Source: Zopfochytrium polystomum (Eukaryota > Chytridiomycota > Chytridiomycetes > Chytridiales > Chytridiaceae). Taken from it: DNA of 64,000 nt. The stretch spans positions 124,001-188,000 of the forward strand of contig JAIVFJ010000114.1 of the NCBI GenBank assembly GCA_025765615.1, given 5' to 3'. Positions 10,424 through 21,369 of the stretch are shown piece after piece. Position 1 is the stretch's first letter. Each line of letters opens with the position of its first letter. The notes beneath the pieces were generated by a model. The model had not been told where the DNA came from. It searched no databases and saw only the letters and a program-made list of their open reading frames with translations. Both the position numbers and the translations under genes were made by a program.

Positions 10424-10482
10424 TTTTTGGTGAAAACAACAAGTGCACTAATTTGATATTAAAACTCATGCACACAGCCTGT

Positions 10483-10555
10483 GGTCACATCCAGACTCGA
10501 ACTGGAGACCGTCTGTGTGTTAGACAGACGTGATAACCAACTACACCATGTGACC
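10483..10555 (-). tRNA. tRNA-Val(AAC)
   Basis: 73 nt, no intron. The acceptor pairs GGTCACA with TGTGACC. The anticodon arm is TCTGT-CTAACAC-ACAGA, giving anticodon AAC. The T arm CCAGTTCGAGTCTGG is intact. Confidence 0.9.
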
Positions 10556-11030
10556 TTACACACTCACGCACGAAAGCGCACATCAGTGCCCAAAAAATTC
10601 TGGTTTCACAACAACAAACAATCAGTCCAGTAGAAATGAACAAAAATGTGAAGCAGTGAAAGTTTCATGGCAGTGAGCGTGCCGCCTGAGAGCCAATGGC
10701 AAGCCTGTTCCCAGGAGGATGATGGTTTAGGCTGATGTCAAATTGAAAGGGACAGGGTGGAAGCATCCTGCCAGCACCTCGCCAGCACTTTGCCCAGCAC
10801 CACCTCGCAAAGGGCAAACAACTGTCCAGAGCCCTCTCTCTGTCGTCAGACATGGACAACAACTGAACCCTGAATTCAAAGCTGAGTTCCATCAGCTTTT
10901 TGCCAAAGGGACCCTCTCTAGTCCCATCCCCACATTAATTTTTTCTTTTTTTTTTTTTTTCTTTTTTTTTTTTTTTTTGTTCCTTTCCAAGGGCTTTGGT
11001 TGTGTCTTGTCATAACACGTAGCTGGTTTT

Positions 11031-11102
11031 GGAGAATCGGGGTATCGATCCCCGTGCCTCTCGCATGCTAAGCGAGCGCTCTACCATTTGAGCTAATTCC
11101 CC
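11031..11102 (-). tRNA. tRNA-Ala(AGC)
   Basis: 72 nt, no intron. The acceptor pairs GGGGAAT with ATTCTCC, with one G-T pair. The anticodon arm CTCGC-TTAGCAT-GCGAG gives AGC. The T arm CGGGGATCGATACCCCG is intact. Confidence 0.9.
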
Positions 11103-11419
11103 GCCCCTATGAAATAAAGTTTACACAAAAACAAAAACTGCAGGAACAGGGTAGTAGATGATCAGGAGAGAGAGAAACTGAAAAAAAAAAAAAAAAAACA
11201 GTAATGAATAAAAGGCGCCTTAGCTTCCTGTTTGTTTCCACCCAAGCTGATTCCACTTTTTGCCGCCTTAGAAAAAGTGCTATTTTCATGAAAAAATTGT
11301 GCTGATAGTCTGACTTACCATCTAGAAAATTGAAACTTTACGTTGGTGCAGTTATGCTGCATTGCCTTCTTCATCAAGGAGGAAGGCTACAAATGTTCTT
11401 ACTTTACCAGACAAATGCA

Positions 11420-11524
11420 GCCGTCTTAGCTCATCTGGGAGAGCGTAAGACTGAAGAAGCCACCCGGAATCCCACCAGCTGGCTTGGCCATCTTAAGGCA
11501 CCCGGTCCAATCCCAGGAGACGGC
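11420..11524 (+). tRNA. tRNA-Phe(GAA) with intron, possibly degenerate
   Basis: 105 nt including an intron of about 33 nt after position 37. The acceptor pairs GCCGTCT with AGACGGC, and the anticodon stem TAAGA/TCTTA with loop CTGAAGA gives GAA. The T arm CCCGG-TCCAATC-CCAGG has one mismatch and a changed B box (GGTCC instead of GGTTC), so this copy may be weak or a pseudogene. Confidence 0.7.
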
Positions 11525-12236
11525 AGCTGGCTTCAGCATTGCTGTGCCCCATACGCCACACAAAACTGCCTTGATGGCATGACGCGCAGCTGGCCCGTGC
11601 ACACCTCCAATGTTGTGTGCATGACAATTTGAGAGAATGTGAATTAAAGCCCCACATGAGAGCATCCTTCAGCTTCTACGAATCCTTGAAGCTGAGGATT
11701 ATCAACAAAAATGGTTCTACTATGTTTATGATTAGCTGGAGTGATTATGAACTATTGGGGGAGCTTCAATCATTTTTGCAAACATGTGAGCAAAAGGGAC
11801 ACAGAGTTAGAGCACAGGTAACAGATGGAAGGCAGACGCTTAACAGTCAGCTTGAGCCAAGTGGCTCCAAACAACCACTGTGCAAGTGTTCAGTCAGACT
11901 CGGAATGTGGGTTCCGCAGGAGGGGGGGTAGGTTCCAGGCAAACTGGTGTGTAAAAGGTGAACAGTGCTCATCAACTGCTGCCCTGGTAGAATTGCTCCC
12001 AGCTGAAGCAAGGGGTCTGCGTGTGTCATTTGAGCCTATTGCAAGCAGTAACAGCTGCGTGTACTGGAACAAGGAGGAGTGCACGATGCCACTGACACTG
12101 CACACAGATTTTGTCCACTCTCTATCACTATTCAGTTTTCTGAAGGAAGGGCTATATGATGACCCAAGAACAGGCCAATGGAGGGAGTTGTGATTATTCT
12201 TCTGATCAAATTGAGCGGGAAAATGCAGTGTGTGTT
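11525..12236 (+). other. Gene-free stretch with a short open frame
   Basis: Open frames at 11617-11931 and 11825-12193 overlap each other. The first encodes a plausible mixed peptide (FYESLKLRIINKNGSTMFMI), but I recognise no family and see no start context. I treat it as uncertain non-coding or decayed sequence. Confidence 0.4.
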
Positions 12237-12336
12237 GCCTGGTTAGCTCAATCGGTAGAGCGTGTGACTCTTACGGCATCTGCGACATGTGCACGTGAGC
12301 CATCACAAGGCTGTGGGTTCGACCCCCACATCGGGC
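12237..12336 (+). tRNA. tRNA-Lys(CTT) with intron
   Basis: 100 nt including an intron of about 28 nt after position 37. The acceptor pairs GCCTGGT with ATCGGGC. The anticodon stem TGTGA/TCACA encloses CTCTTAA (anticodon CTT). The T arm GTGGGTTCGACCCCCAC is intact. Its 3' end abuts the truncated gene fragment at 12337-12608. Confidence 0.88.
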
Positions 12337-12608
12337 GTGTGAGACGATGATGATGAGGCGGAAGTGGGAGCGTTGGGGTGGTTGATGGCGGAAGCCTTGA
12401 CGTGGTGGCTGTAGTCATAGGAATAGGATGCGGGGTCCTCGAACGGGGGCGGCTGGCCCAGGGAAGACTTTTTCTCGGCGGCAGTGGAAGAAGAGGATGA
12501 CGAGCTCGACAAGGCGGCTTCAGTGGACTCGGAGGAGTGGGGTTCATCGGAACCGGCCACACGGCGGTTCTTGCCCTTGTCGGACTTTGACGACCAAGGC
12601 AACGGCAT
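12337..12608 (-). pseudogene. 5' gene fragment cut off at tRNA-Lys
   Basis: A GC-rich frame opens at ATG 12608 and encodes a Ser-rich, charged peptide (SKSDKGKNRRVAGSDEPHSS, later PPPFEDPASYSYDYSHH). It stays open through about 90 codons, then enters the 3' end of tRNA-Lys on the opposite strand, where the reading becomes meaningless. The composition matches other genes here rather than the AT-rich surroundings. It looks like the first exon of a gene whose remainder was removed by a rearrangement ending at the tRNA. No family is recognised. Confidence 0.5.
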
Positions 12609-13828
12609 GCTTTGAATGATCGAGAGGCGATCAGAAAATCTTCTTCAATGGCTGTTTTTGCACTCAAATTGCGCCAAATCAAATGGAATTTCGATTTTTT
12701 ACTTATAAAACCTGAATCAAATCGAATTCAAGTCACTCTATACTGGAGAATTCATTTGATTCAAGTCTGATTCGAATTCAAATCAAACTCAAATTTATTT
12801 CAGATTTGACCTGGTTCAGTCTGTGGCAGACCCTATTCAGGAGGAAAAGGTACAGCCTGGAGGCCACCACCTTCCCTGGAGGCCACCACCTTCTTTGTTT
12901 ACCTACAGGCTACTGCCACTGGCCTGGGGGGGTGGGTGGCAAAAGTTTGTCTCTTGCCCCAACCAAGAGCAACAAAATCTCTACAAATGCAAACAGCCTG
13001 AGTCAGCTTGAAGGATGTAACTGGATGTTGGGCTGTGGACACAGTTTTTGCAGCCTAATGTTTTGCTCCAAACGTTTGTACAAAGGTCGTTGCCCTTGCC
13101 ACAAGATATCAGACAAATTGTACAAAAAAACAAAAAAAAAAAAAAAAAAGCAATCAGCACACCCAACCCACAGTCCGTCTGCATGAAATGCTGGTTTGTC
13201 AGAGGGTCAAAACACCGATCAAAAAATCAGGGGGACAAAAACACAATATTTTAAAAAAAAACTTAATCTGTCTGAGCAGCTGGCTGTTCCTTTGTTGCAT
13301 TGTTGCTGCAATTAGAAGCAGGAACTGCCTACAATACTGCTTTCTGCTTTTAGAAGGAGATGGTTTGGTTGACTGAACTATGGTGTGGCAGCAGCTGAGT
13401 GGCTGCATGCATCATGGTGGCTCAACCCAGGCCAACTCCAGCCTACATTTCATTCACTTTTTCAACAAAACCCTGCACTTCATTTTGTGGTGAAAGCGAG
13501 ATGATACTACTGCTGTGAGAGGTATCCAAGTTGCACAAAAAATAAACAGTGGAATAAATGGTGGGAAAGCTGCAGTTCTGCTGGGTGGGGCAATCAAATC
13601 CAGCGGTAGCCTGAAAACTTTGGACGACCAAGTGAAAATCAAAAGAAAATCATGACTGTAGACTGACAACCAAATACCCACATACAAGCTTTTTTGTTTG
13701 TTTCAGGTCTGCTGTCTCTTGTCCGGTCCACCAACAGTTGATTTTTTACTTGTTTTTCAGGTGGTTGCCCAGAGCTTTCGAGCTGGCACTGTAAAGTATT
13801 CCGCTTTGGAATCTGGAGGTCCTAAAGC
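12609..13828 (+). other. Gene-free stretch with degenerate AT-rich repeat
   Basis: At 12690-12810 the sequence is a degenerate CAAATC/GATTTGA pattern, seen also near 45385 and 49430. The rest holds poly-A runs (13128-13150) and no supportable gene. Confidence 0.6.
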
Positions 13829-13915
13829 ACTACCCGGCGGACTTGAACCACCAATCTTGCGGTTTGCTGTACATGTCTAACAGACGCACGCGCTAACCAG
13901 TTGCGCCATGGCAGC
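13829..13915 (-). tRNA. tRNA-Asn(GTT) with intron, slightly degenerate
   Basis: 87 nt including a 14-nt intron. The anticodon loop is CTGTTAA (GTT). It resembles the better copy at 33478-33563, but the innermost anticodon-stem pair is T-C and the acceptor has a mismatch and wobble pairs (GCTGCCA with GGGTAGT). It may be a weak or dying copy. Confidence 0.65.
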
Positions 13916-14231
13916 CTGTTCGCACCGAATCGTACTTGTGCCACTAGACAAAATTTTTACACTTTCAGCACGTCTCTCCTTTTGTCTGTCTTCAATCTCA
14001 CTCTCCCTCTCTCTCTTTTTCATGAACTCTGTCTCCCTCACACACACACACACTCACTGAGGACCCGGGTCCTAGATGTGTGATCATTTTATTCTTGCTC
14101 AGAGCCAGCAAGCAGTCAAAGTACAGCAAAATTCTAGCATGGCTTGTGGCGCCCACTTTCGCACCTTTCTGGGCGTCAAACTGCTGACATCCAAATGCTT
14201 CTCCTGAAAGTACAGGCGCCAGGAGAGAAGA

Positions 14232-14302
14232 GGACCCAGCCGAGGTTGATCCAGTGACCTTTCGATCTGCAGTCAATCGCTCTACCAGTGAGGCACAGAT
14301 CT
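14232..14302 (-). tRNA. tRNA-Cys(GCA)-like, degenerate
   Basis: 71 nt with the anticodon arm TTGA-CTGCAGA-TCGA, giving GCA. The D arm has a C-C mismatch, the T arm is poorly paired and lacks TTC, and the acceptor relies on wobble pairs and one mismatch. Probably a tRNA-Cys pseudogene. Confidence 0.45.
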
Positions 14303-15642
14303 GCACCCAGCCTCTTTAATTGTATGATATTCCCAAGTAAGACACATTTGCCACAAGGAATAGTCTCAGCACCGTGGAAGAGTCACGCATGCTAGCCTAT
14401 TTGTTTACTTGGCTAAACTGGTTGTTGTCATTCATCCTACAGGATCTCGCAAACCCCATGAAAATCAATACAGAAAATTCAATCCCCAAGCTTCTGCTAG
14501 TGCTACAAACAAGAAACATGCTTATCGTAATTCCATGTGAAATCTGTACGTACTTGATGGGAACCAAAGCACCCTGTTCTTTTTTCAACGAATGCCGCGC
14601 GCCCGATGAATCATTCAAGCGTAAATCTCAGGGCAAACACGCTCCCAACCGAAGACGTTGGATGGCCGTGAGGCACCGCGCGAATAAGGAGGCACGCTCC
14701 GTCAGGGATAAGCCAACCAGGCTCAAGTCCACTGTGTTCCACAAGTAGATCACGCGATCACATGAACAACGCTTATCTTTTGCTGTGGGGCCGGACTGGT
14801 TGCAATGGGAGGGGATTACCACGGCAACGCAGGGTCGCACGATCGTTTACGCCGCTCATGCGGCGCTCATCTCCCTTCTTCGAGGCTGAGAATGAGAGAG
14901 CGGTTGGTAGAAATTGCGCTGTCGTCACCCTCAAAAATCCAATAACGAGGTGCCAAGCAACAAAATGAAAAAAAAACAACAACAAGTCTCCTCTGCCTTC
15001 GCTGCACATTGTTTTGCAGTAAAATCGTCACTCATAGATACCTTCTTTTTTTCACTGATGCGTAGACCGTCACGATAAACGCTTCATTCCAGCCAAGCAA
15101 ACGCAGGAAAGGGCTGCAGAGCCGTGTGTGGGGGAAGAGGGCAATAATTGAATAAACCGCGATTTGTTTTCGATTTGTTTGCTAGAGACACGCGACCTGT
15201 CCCTTGCTCTTTTTTCATTGCGGCCGGGGCGACACGACTGACGCGCAATCGGGCGTGGTTGCGATTGGCTGGATAAGAGCGGGTCGCAAGCCGGGAATTC
15301 TTAGCAAGGTAGGTGGAGCCGTGGGTGTGCCACCCGCTTAGTTACTGAGGGGCACGGGCACTGTGCGATAAGCAGAAAATGAAATAATGAATTCTGTAAT
15401 GCATTTTCTCGGCGTGTAGGGTGGAGCGCGGGTGAGGGAGACAGAGAGAGACAGAGAGAGACAGAGAGAGAGTGAGTGAGTGAGTGGGTGGGTGTGTGTG
15501 TGTGTGTGTGTGTGCGTGCGTGCGTGCGTGATGCGCTCGGCCACCTTCCCCTTCAACGTAAATAAATACTTCCACTCTTCCTCCAAGTGTTTTCCCCACA
15601 CCGCAGCGCTTCATTCCAAAAACCCAGCAGTGACAGAAAATG
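14303..15642 (+). other. Gene-free stretch ending in GAGA/TG simple repeats
   Basis: No gene recognised between 14303 and 15430. From 15435 to 15530 the sequence is (GAGA)n, then (GTGG)n, (TG)n and (CGTG)n, just upstream of the ORF at 15640, perhaps in its promoter. Confidence 0.6.
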
Positions 15643-16440
15643 CTCGGCGCCTTCACCAACACGTCCACACTCTCCCCTCCGCGTTCGCCCTCGCGCGCAT
15701 CAAACTCCTCCCAATCCTCGGTCCGCTCCACAAGCTCCGTCTACTCCGTCCACGCCCCGTCGGCCTCGACAAAAGCCCTGACCAACGCAAAGCGCGCCTC
15801 GATCCACTCTTCCACTACCATCCCGTCCGTGGGCATCACCGACATCGACGTCAGCACTACGGGGCCCAGGATGCACCACGGCTTCCAGCAGTTCCCCGCG
15901 GACCTCGCGGCGGCCGTCGCGGCCATCAAGTCGGCGACCCCGGACGCCGCCGGACCGGCCTTCATCGACCCGCGCACGGCCGGGCCGCGGCTGTCCCCGC
16001 ACCCTTCCTCGTACGCCGACCGCGACCGCACGTCCCTCCGCCCGCCGCGCTCGCCGTCGCGCGTCTCGATCGCCTCGGCGTCGTCCTCGCGCTCAGCCCG
16101 CTCAACGCGTTCCGTGAGCTCCGTGTACTCCGTGCACGCACCCTCTGCGTCGACGCAGTCGCTCACGGCCGCGAAGCGGGCGTCCCTACTCGCCTCCGCC
16201 GAGCCGGCCGCCGAGATCGACGTGAGCACGACGGGGCCGAGGATGCACCACGGGTTCCAGCGCTCGGTCGAGGAGCTCGCGGGGCGCGTGGCGGCGGCCA
16301 AGCTCGGGGGAGGCGGCGGGGAAGTCACGTTCGTGGACCCCAAGACGGCCGGCCCGCGATTCAAGGCGGCCACCGCCCCGCGCTCTCCAGAGGTCAAGCA
16401 GTCGTCGGTGGAGATTCTCGTGTCGTCTGCCGACGTGTGA
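15640..16440 (+). CDS. Ser/Ala-rich protein with internal duplication
   Basis: 266 residues, single exon, GC-rich third positions like the other genes here. No family recognised. The protein consists of two related halves. Each has a Ser/Arg-rich stretch ending SVYSVHAPSAST, then AKRAS, then DVSTTGPRMHHGFQ, an Ala-rich helix, and DP(R/K)TAGPR (about residues 36-110 and 130-245). No signal peptide or membrane segment is visible. The low-complexity Ser/Pro linkers suggest disorder, and the repeated GPRMHHGF block may be a short binding motif. The start is the first ATG after the simple-repeat region and fits the coding composition. Confidence 0.7.
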   Translation: MLGAFTNTSTLSPPRSPSRASNSSQSSVRSTSSVYSVHAPSASTKALTNAKRASIHSSTTIPSVGITDIDVSTTGPRMHHGFQQFPADLAAAVAAIKSATPDAAGPAFIDPRTAGPRLSPHPSSYADRDRTSLRPPRSPSRVSIASASSSRSARSTRSVSSVYSVHAPSASTQSLTAAKRASLLASAEPAAEIDVSTTGPRMHHGFQRSVEELAGRVAAAKLGGGGGEVTFVDPKTAGPRFKAATAPRSPEVKQSSVEILVSSADV

Positions 16441-16702
16441 ATCCCGCCGCGTGTTGGCTCAAAAAAGAGCGAAGGTCGCAGCATTGGCTTGTTTTGCGGT
16501 CGGGGGCATATCCTATGACTTATTTACCTCTTTACCTCTTAGTTTCAAATTGCAACCTAAGAATGTGAGCAGTTTCATCGCCAATATGGTTGTTCCTTGG
16601 CATGCAAACTTCGCTTTTGACTTGAAAGAACTCCGCACCTGGCGGCTCATTCAAAGGATTTCTAACTCAAGCTACTTTACTATTGTTTTTCACCCAATTG
16701 CA

Positions 16703-16777
16703 TCGGCCGAGTGGTGTAGTGGTAACATGTTTCCCTCCGAAGGAAAAGAGCCTGGGTTCAAACCCCAGCTTGGTCGA
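16703..16777 (+). tRNA. tRNA-Arg(CCG)
   Basis: 75 nt, no intron. The acceptor pairs TCGGCCG with TGGTCGA. The anticodon arm TTTCC-CTCCGAA-GGAAA gives CCG. The T arm CTGGGTTCAAACCCCAG is perfect. Confidence 0.88.
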
Positions 16778-17192
16778 ATAACTAACATCTCTGTACTGCG
16801 ACCGGAACGGAAGTTCCGATTCTTGTTAACCCAATCGCGATATCCCCTTCTCTTTCCGCTTCAACGAGACAAGCACAACAGGGCGGCAAAATTGAGGTCA
16901 AACACTTTTATTGAATGCATATATTGTAAAAAAAAAAAAAAAAATTTTGAATTTAAGCTGGTGCAGATCCGCACGCGGCACAATAGACTCCTTCTAATGA
17001 CTTGATTTGTGTGAATAGGCGGATTACATTGACGGAGTGCGTCGCCAAAGTACGAATTGAACAATGTAGAATGCCGCAATACCGAACCCACCGAGAACGC
17101 TAGAGGGTTGTTAGCTAAGCTGTCCAAACACCTCAGTTCAAAAGCGTAAAAAAAAGTATAAAAAAAGAAAGAAAGCGCAAGAGAAAACTCAA

Positions 17193-18600
17193 CTATTGCA
17201 GCATGACGCCGATGACCCAGACATAGAAAGCGTCCAGCCCGTTCGACACAGTGGGCGACAGAAGCTTGAAAACCACGAGCGCGACGGTGCTGACGCCGAG
17301 GCAGACGGCAGCCCAGCCGATGACGGAGCGACACACGCGGATGCTGCCGGTCCGGATTTCCGACTCGAAGGCCTCCAGCGACGCGGTGGCCGCCGTTCGT
17401 GGCGGGGTGGGCGACGCGGTTGTGGCGCGCGAGCAGGTTGGGGGCGAGACGGGCGTGGTCTGGGGCGAATCGTCTTGCGGCGGCGAGTGCGGGGACGACG
17501 CGGGGAGTATGACGCAGTCCTGGAGCAGCTGCTGGTGCTGTTGTCCGTGAACGGTGTACAGGACTTCCGGCTGGGCTGCCGCGAATCCCGGGTGGTGGGG
17601 GTTGTAGACGGAAACGTGGGTTGCTGGGGTCGGGAATCGCTTTTGGAGGGGGTCGGCTGCGCCGGTCACGGGGGTTGAGGGGCGGTGGAGCATGTAAGCG
17701 CGAGAATCGAATTCCGAGGGGTGAGCGACGGCGGTTCGGGCCGACTCGGCGGATTCGACGGTTTCCCGCGTGCGGGCACGGAGGAGCAGGGACGGGCCGA
17801 GGTTCTTGATGGCCCGTCGGAAGGAGAGGTAAGCGGCGACGAAGAAGGCCATGTCAGCGATGGCGAGCAGGCTGCTGAACACGGTGTCGAGCAGACCGGC
17901 GGCGTCGTGAAGGCGGCCGAGTTCGGCGAGTCGGGCGAGGTCTGATTCGCGGGACATTTGGTCCTCGAGGACGGCGGTCCAGATCGCGACGCAGCCGTCG
18001 AGGATGGGAGGGATCGACGTCAGCCAGATGTACGGGAGGAGTTTGGCGAGGCCGTCGACGTGGTGGATCATGGGTTTGATGAAGGCGTAGAGAAAGACGC
18101 TGATTGTGATGCCGATGGTTGCGTACTCGATTCCCTGGAATATTCTGTCTTGGAATTGAGAATGATGACGTCGGCGAGATGGAAGAGCGACTCACTTACC
18201 CGTACGGAACCTGGAGGCTGAGCCGGAGGTAAGTGAGCGAGATCGCGCCTGAGAGGGAAACTAATATTGAGACGAGGATGCACGTCTCCATCGCGTTCGG
18301 GACGATCCCGCGAAGGAAGGGTCGTGGTCGTGTTGGTCGAGTGCGCACAAACCGCACCGCGAAAACAGCGATTCCGATGGCTGCCAGGAGGTACAGAGCG
18401 CTCGACACCCAAATGACTGATGATCCACACGGGGGTTGGAGGGGACACGGGATGATGATGAGCACTGGGGCACGGACGAAGGTTTGGAAGCCAACGCCTC
18501 TATTTTATTTGTACGGACCTGCACGACCGAAGCGGGGGCTTGCGATGGCCATCCAGCAAGAGAGGCTGAAGGGGCGTGGACACCAGACATTGGCCTCCAT
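17193..18600 (-). CDS. Seven-span-like membrane protein, copy A
   Basis: Three exons by GT-AG boundaries: 18600-18519, 18464-18200 and 18144-17193, with introns of 54 and 55 nt, about 432 residues. Hydrophobic segments in order: VIWVSSALYLLAAIGIAVFAV, CILVSILVSLSGAISLTYL, YATIGITISVFLYAF, LLPYIWLTSIPPILDGCVAIW, FSSLLAIADMAFFVAAY, then a long Pro/Ser-rich loop (about residues 240-370), then SVIGWAAVCLGVSTVALVVF and FYVWVIGVML. The start ATG at 18600 gives a short Cys-containing N-terminus with PFSLSCWMAIASPRFG. The family is unknown to me. A paralogue lies at 34361-36242 with the TM1-TM3 intron at the same place and phase. A seven-span receptor or channel role is possible but unproven. Confidence 0.75.
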
Positions 18601-18864
18601 GGAGGCTTGAGGAAAGTCAGCAGCGCGTTGTTTGTGAGCCCCTTCCCTCCTTCCCTCCTTCCTGTCTTCAATCATTCACTCACCCCGCCCTCCCCCACTC
18701 TGCGCCGTCGCGTCCTCGTCATCGTCCTCACCTTCATCGGCGGCAGCCGCCATCTGCGACGCTTTCGCTGCCTGCTTGCCTGTTTGCCTGCTGGAATTTG
18801 TTCCTGTTTGGGTTTTTTCAGGGGGCTTGCGCGAGCAACAGGGACGGGAGTCGGAATGGGAGAG

Positions 18865-18902
<38 letters not shown>

Positions 18903-20309
18903 GCAGACAGGCAGAGACAGACAAAAGTGATGACTTGTCAGAGCTGCTGCTTCCCCACAAGGGCCACTCTCTGCATTTCACAGACGTCAGCCGCAATGCG
19001 CTATTCACTTTCAACACCATGAGGCTTAGTCTTAATATTCAGTGGGCCTCGGAAAATACTTGAAGTTTGCCTTCCAGGAGGTCTACATCCTGAGCAGCAT
19101 TAAGTCATCTGTCCACAAATGCTTAGCTGCCAGGCTGGTGGGCACAAAAACGGGCCCAAATTGAAAAATCACCGCTCCCCACTTTTGCGAGTTTCTTGCA
19201 GGCACTCTCCACAGAGCTCCTCACCCGCTCTCTTCCACACACGGAGCCTTTCTTGCTTTCCTGTCTTGAATGATGCCCAGTCAGTCCATGTAGCTTTCCC
19301 ACACTGCTCAGCGGTCCAATCAGCACATTTTATTGCGAATCCCAGGCATATTGTCGCTCTCAGGGTTAACATGTTTGGAAGATGGTGAAGAGTCTGCTCC
19401 ACAGTTCTCGACTGAGTCCTTCATTACTCGAAATAGATGGACCAAACTATTCTCTGTAAGCTTTTGCAGCGTCTATTGGGGGACTTCCAAAACTGGCGCA
19501 AACGGGCCGGAGCAAAAACAAAAGTTCCGACGGATATTGCCGCTGTGATAAAAAGTGTCATCTGGTGACCATTCGAATCTGGCTCTCCAGCCACGTTTGC
19601 TGATGCGCCAAACATCTTTGCAATCGAAAAATACCGTCGAGGAGGTAGAAAGTTTCACTGCGTGGCAGAATCGCAAGTGAAGTGAATACAGAAGGCGAGC
19701 TTCCCAAGTGGTCAGAGGTGGAGCTGACCGTCATGAAACATGGCCTTGTATGCACAAAGCCAGTCTACGTCCTTTTCAAAACCCAGGTTCTTCGCCGACA
19801 GATTGTGTGTGATCAGGCAGGCGCCCCTGCAGGCTCAGTTATTGAACAAACGACAGCAGCTCTAAAAGCAAGGCATGGCTGCCACTACGCTTGTCGGCTC
19901 GACATGTAATGGAATCTTTGGGCAACGCATATCCTTGGCCTGCCGAGTGCCGACCAGGAGGAAGCAATCAACCAACCGCCGCCCCAAGACATCATTCCAT
20001 TCTTTCGATATGCACCTGGCAAGGCTGATTGCCTTCTCTGCAAAATGAGGCCGGAGTAATTGGCACAATGCTGCAGTCGCACAAAGCGCACCTTACGGAG
20101 CTGATCACAGCAACCTGCGATCACCTCGCGTGTCTCATGGCCTTCCAATCCATGGTTGAGGGCCAGTCAAGCTTCCTGACCGGAATAGTTGCTCTCAGCA
20201 GTCCTCGATAGACAAGAACTGCCTGTACTTTCCTTGGTCGTGTCGAAGATCGAGAGGACGACGACCATGCTGAATGATTTCTACGCTTCCTTAGTCGCTA
20301 CTTTATTAT
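18601..20309 (+). other. Gene-free stretch with GACA microsatellite
   Basis: A (GACA)n tract lies at 18862-18915. Otherwise no gene is recognised. The stretch borders the transposase relic and may include its flank. Confidence 0.55.
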
Positions 20310-21369
20310 TTAAAGCCCATCTTCTTCAGGTTGGCCTTGGAACCAATTTACAACACCAAAGAGAATCTCTATGGGGTTGAAAAAGGGACAGTACGCAGGA
20401 AGATAAACCAGAATGATTCCAATCGACGGAAGGTAGAGAGAGATGTTTGGGTCACAATCTTGGCCCAGTCCATGATCCACACAGAATGATAGCTGGGATA
20501 GCATCAAACTTTGCCTTTTGAACAAAGCGAATGTTGGTGAAGTTTAGTTCCAGCACAACAACTGTGCGAAAAAGAGTGTGGTGCTCACCAGATTTCAGCA
20601 CGAAGTCGCGGCACACATCCAAGAATTTCAACTGCGTAAACGTCCCTTTGGTCATGACAGATTCAAGGAGGCCGCCAACACCAATGAAGCACAACAAAGA
20701 CACTCTGGGTAGACGCCGAAACTCGCCCCGAAAGCGCAGTCGTTGTCCTTCAAGTGCGAAACCTCGCAATTGACGTAAACCACGATTGTCGAAGGACACC
20801 TCGTCCACAAAGACGAGATTGTAGTGGTTCCAATTGATGCTGCTCAACTTGACTGTGAAGCGAACAATGTCCTCCTGCTTGATGTCCAATTCCCGACGTT
20901 CTATTACCTTTTTTTTTAGTTCGTTTTTGGAGAGAAGGTGAAGAAAGACGGAATCATGTGAATCGGTTATTCTGAAGACCAACTAGGAACAGGGCATGTG
21001 ACAGACCTTTCTTGTGAATCCCCATTCTTGCATGATTTTCCACGCAGAGGAGATACAGATCTCCAACTCCCACTCTCCCTCAAAGTCCTTTTTCACCTCA
21101 TCCAGGAACGACAGTTGGTGAGCAGTCACTAAGTCTCGTATCCATTCACAGTGCTCTGCATTGAATCGGCGACTGCTGTCTGCTCTAGTCTTCCAACCAA
21201 GGTATCCATTCTTCCTGTACAGAGCAATCCACCGCTGGATGCTCCTCTTCGAAACTGAGAGCACTTCCTCAACGGCAGGTGAGCTGAGTCCGAGGTTCAC
21301 GATTGCATAGACCGCGCGCAGCCTGGTGTCGGTGGATGCCTGGTTCCGAACCTCCTCACCCAAGTCCAT
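20310..21369 (-). pseudogene. Tc1/mariner/IS630-type DD35E transposase, broken
   Basis: The first part (21369-20983) is a helix-turn-helix region: VEEVLSVSKRSIQRWIALYR, then GWKTR. An in-frame TAG at 20983-20985 separates it from the catalytic part (20982-20452), which holds the first Asp in LVFVDEVSFDNRG. A frame change near 20460-20525 leads to CVDHG (second Asp) and YLPAYCPFFNPIE (Glu), with 35 residues between them, the DD35E layout of the DDE_3 transposases. The stop and the shift make this copy inactive. I did not find convincing terminal inverted repeats. Confidence 0.8.

Noticed and set aside
15480..16568. 362-residue ORF overlapping the 15640 gene in another frame
   Set aside because: Starts in a TG microsatellite and is Arg/His-rich shadow translation; the 15640 frame has conserved internal repeats.
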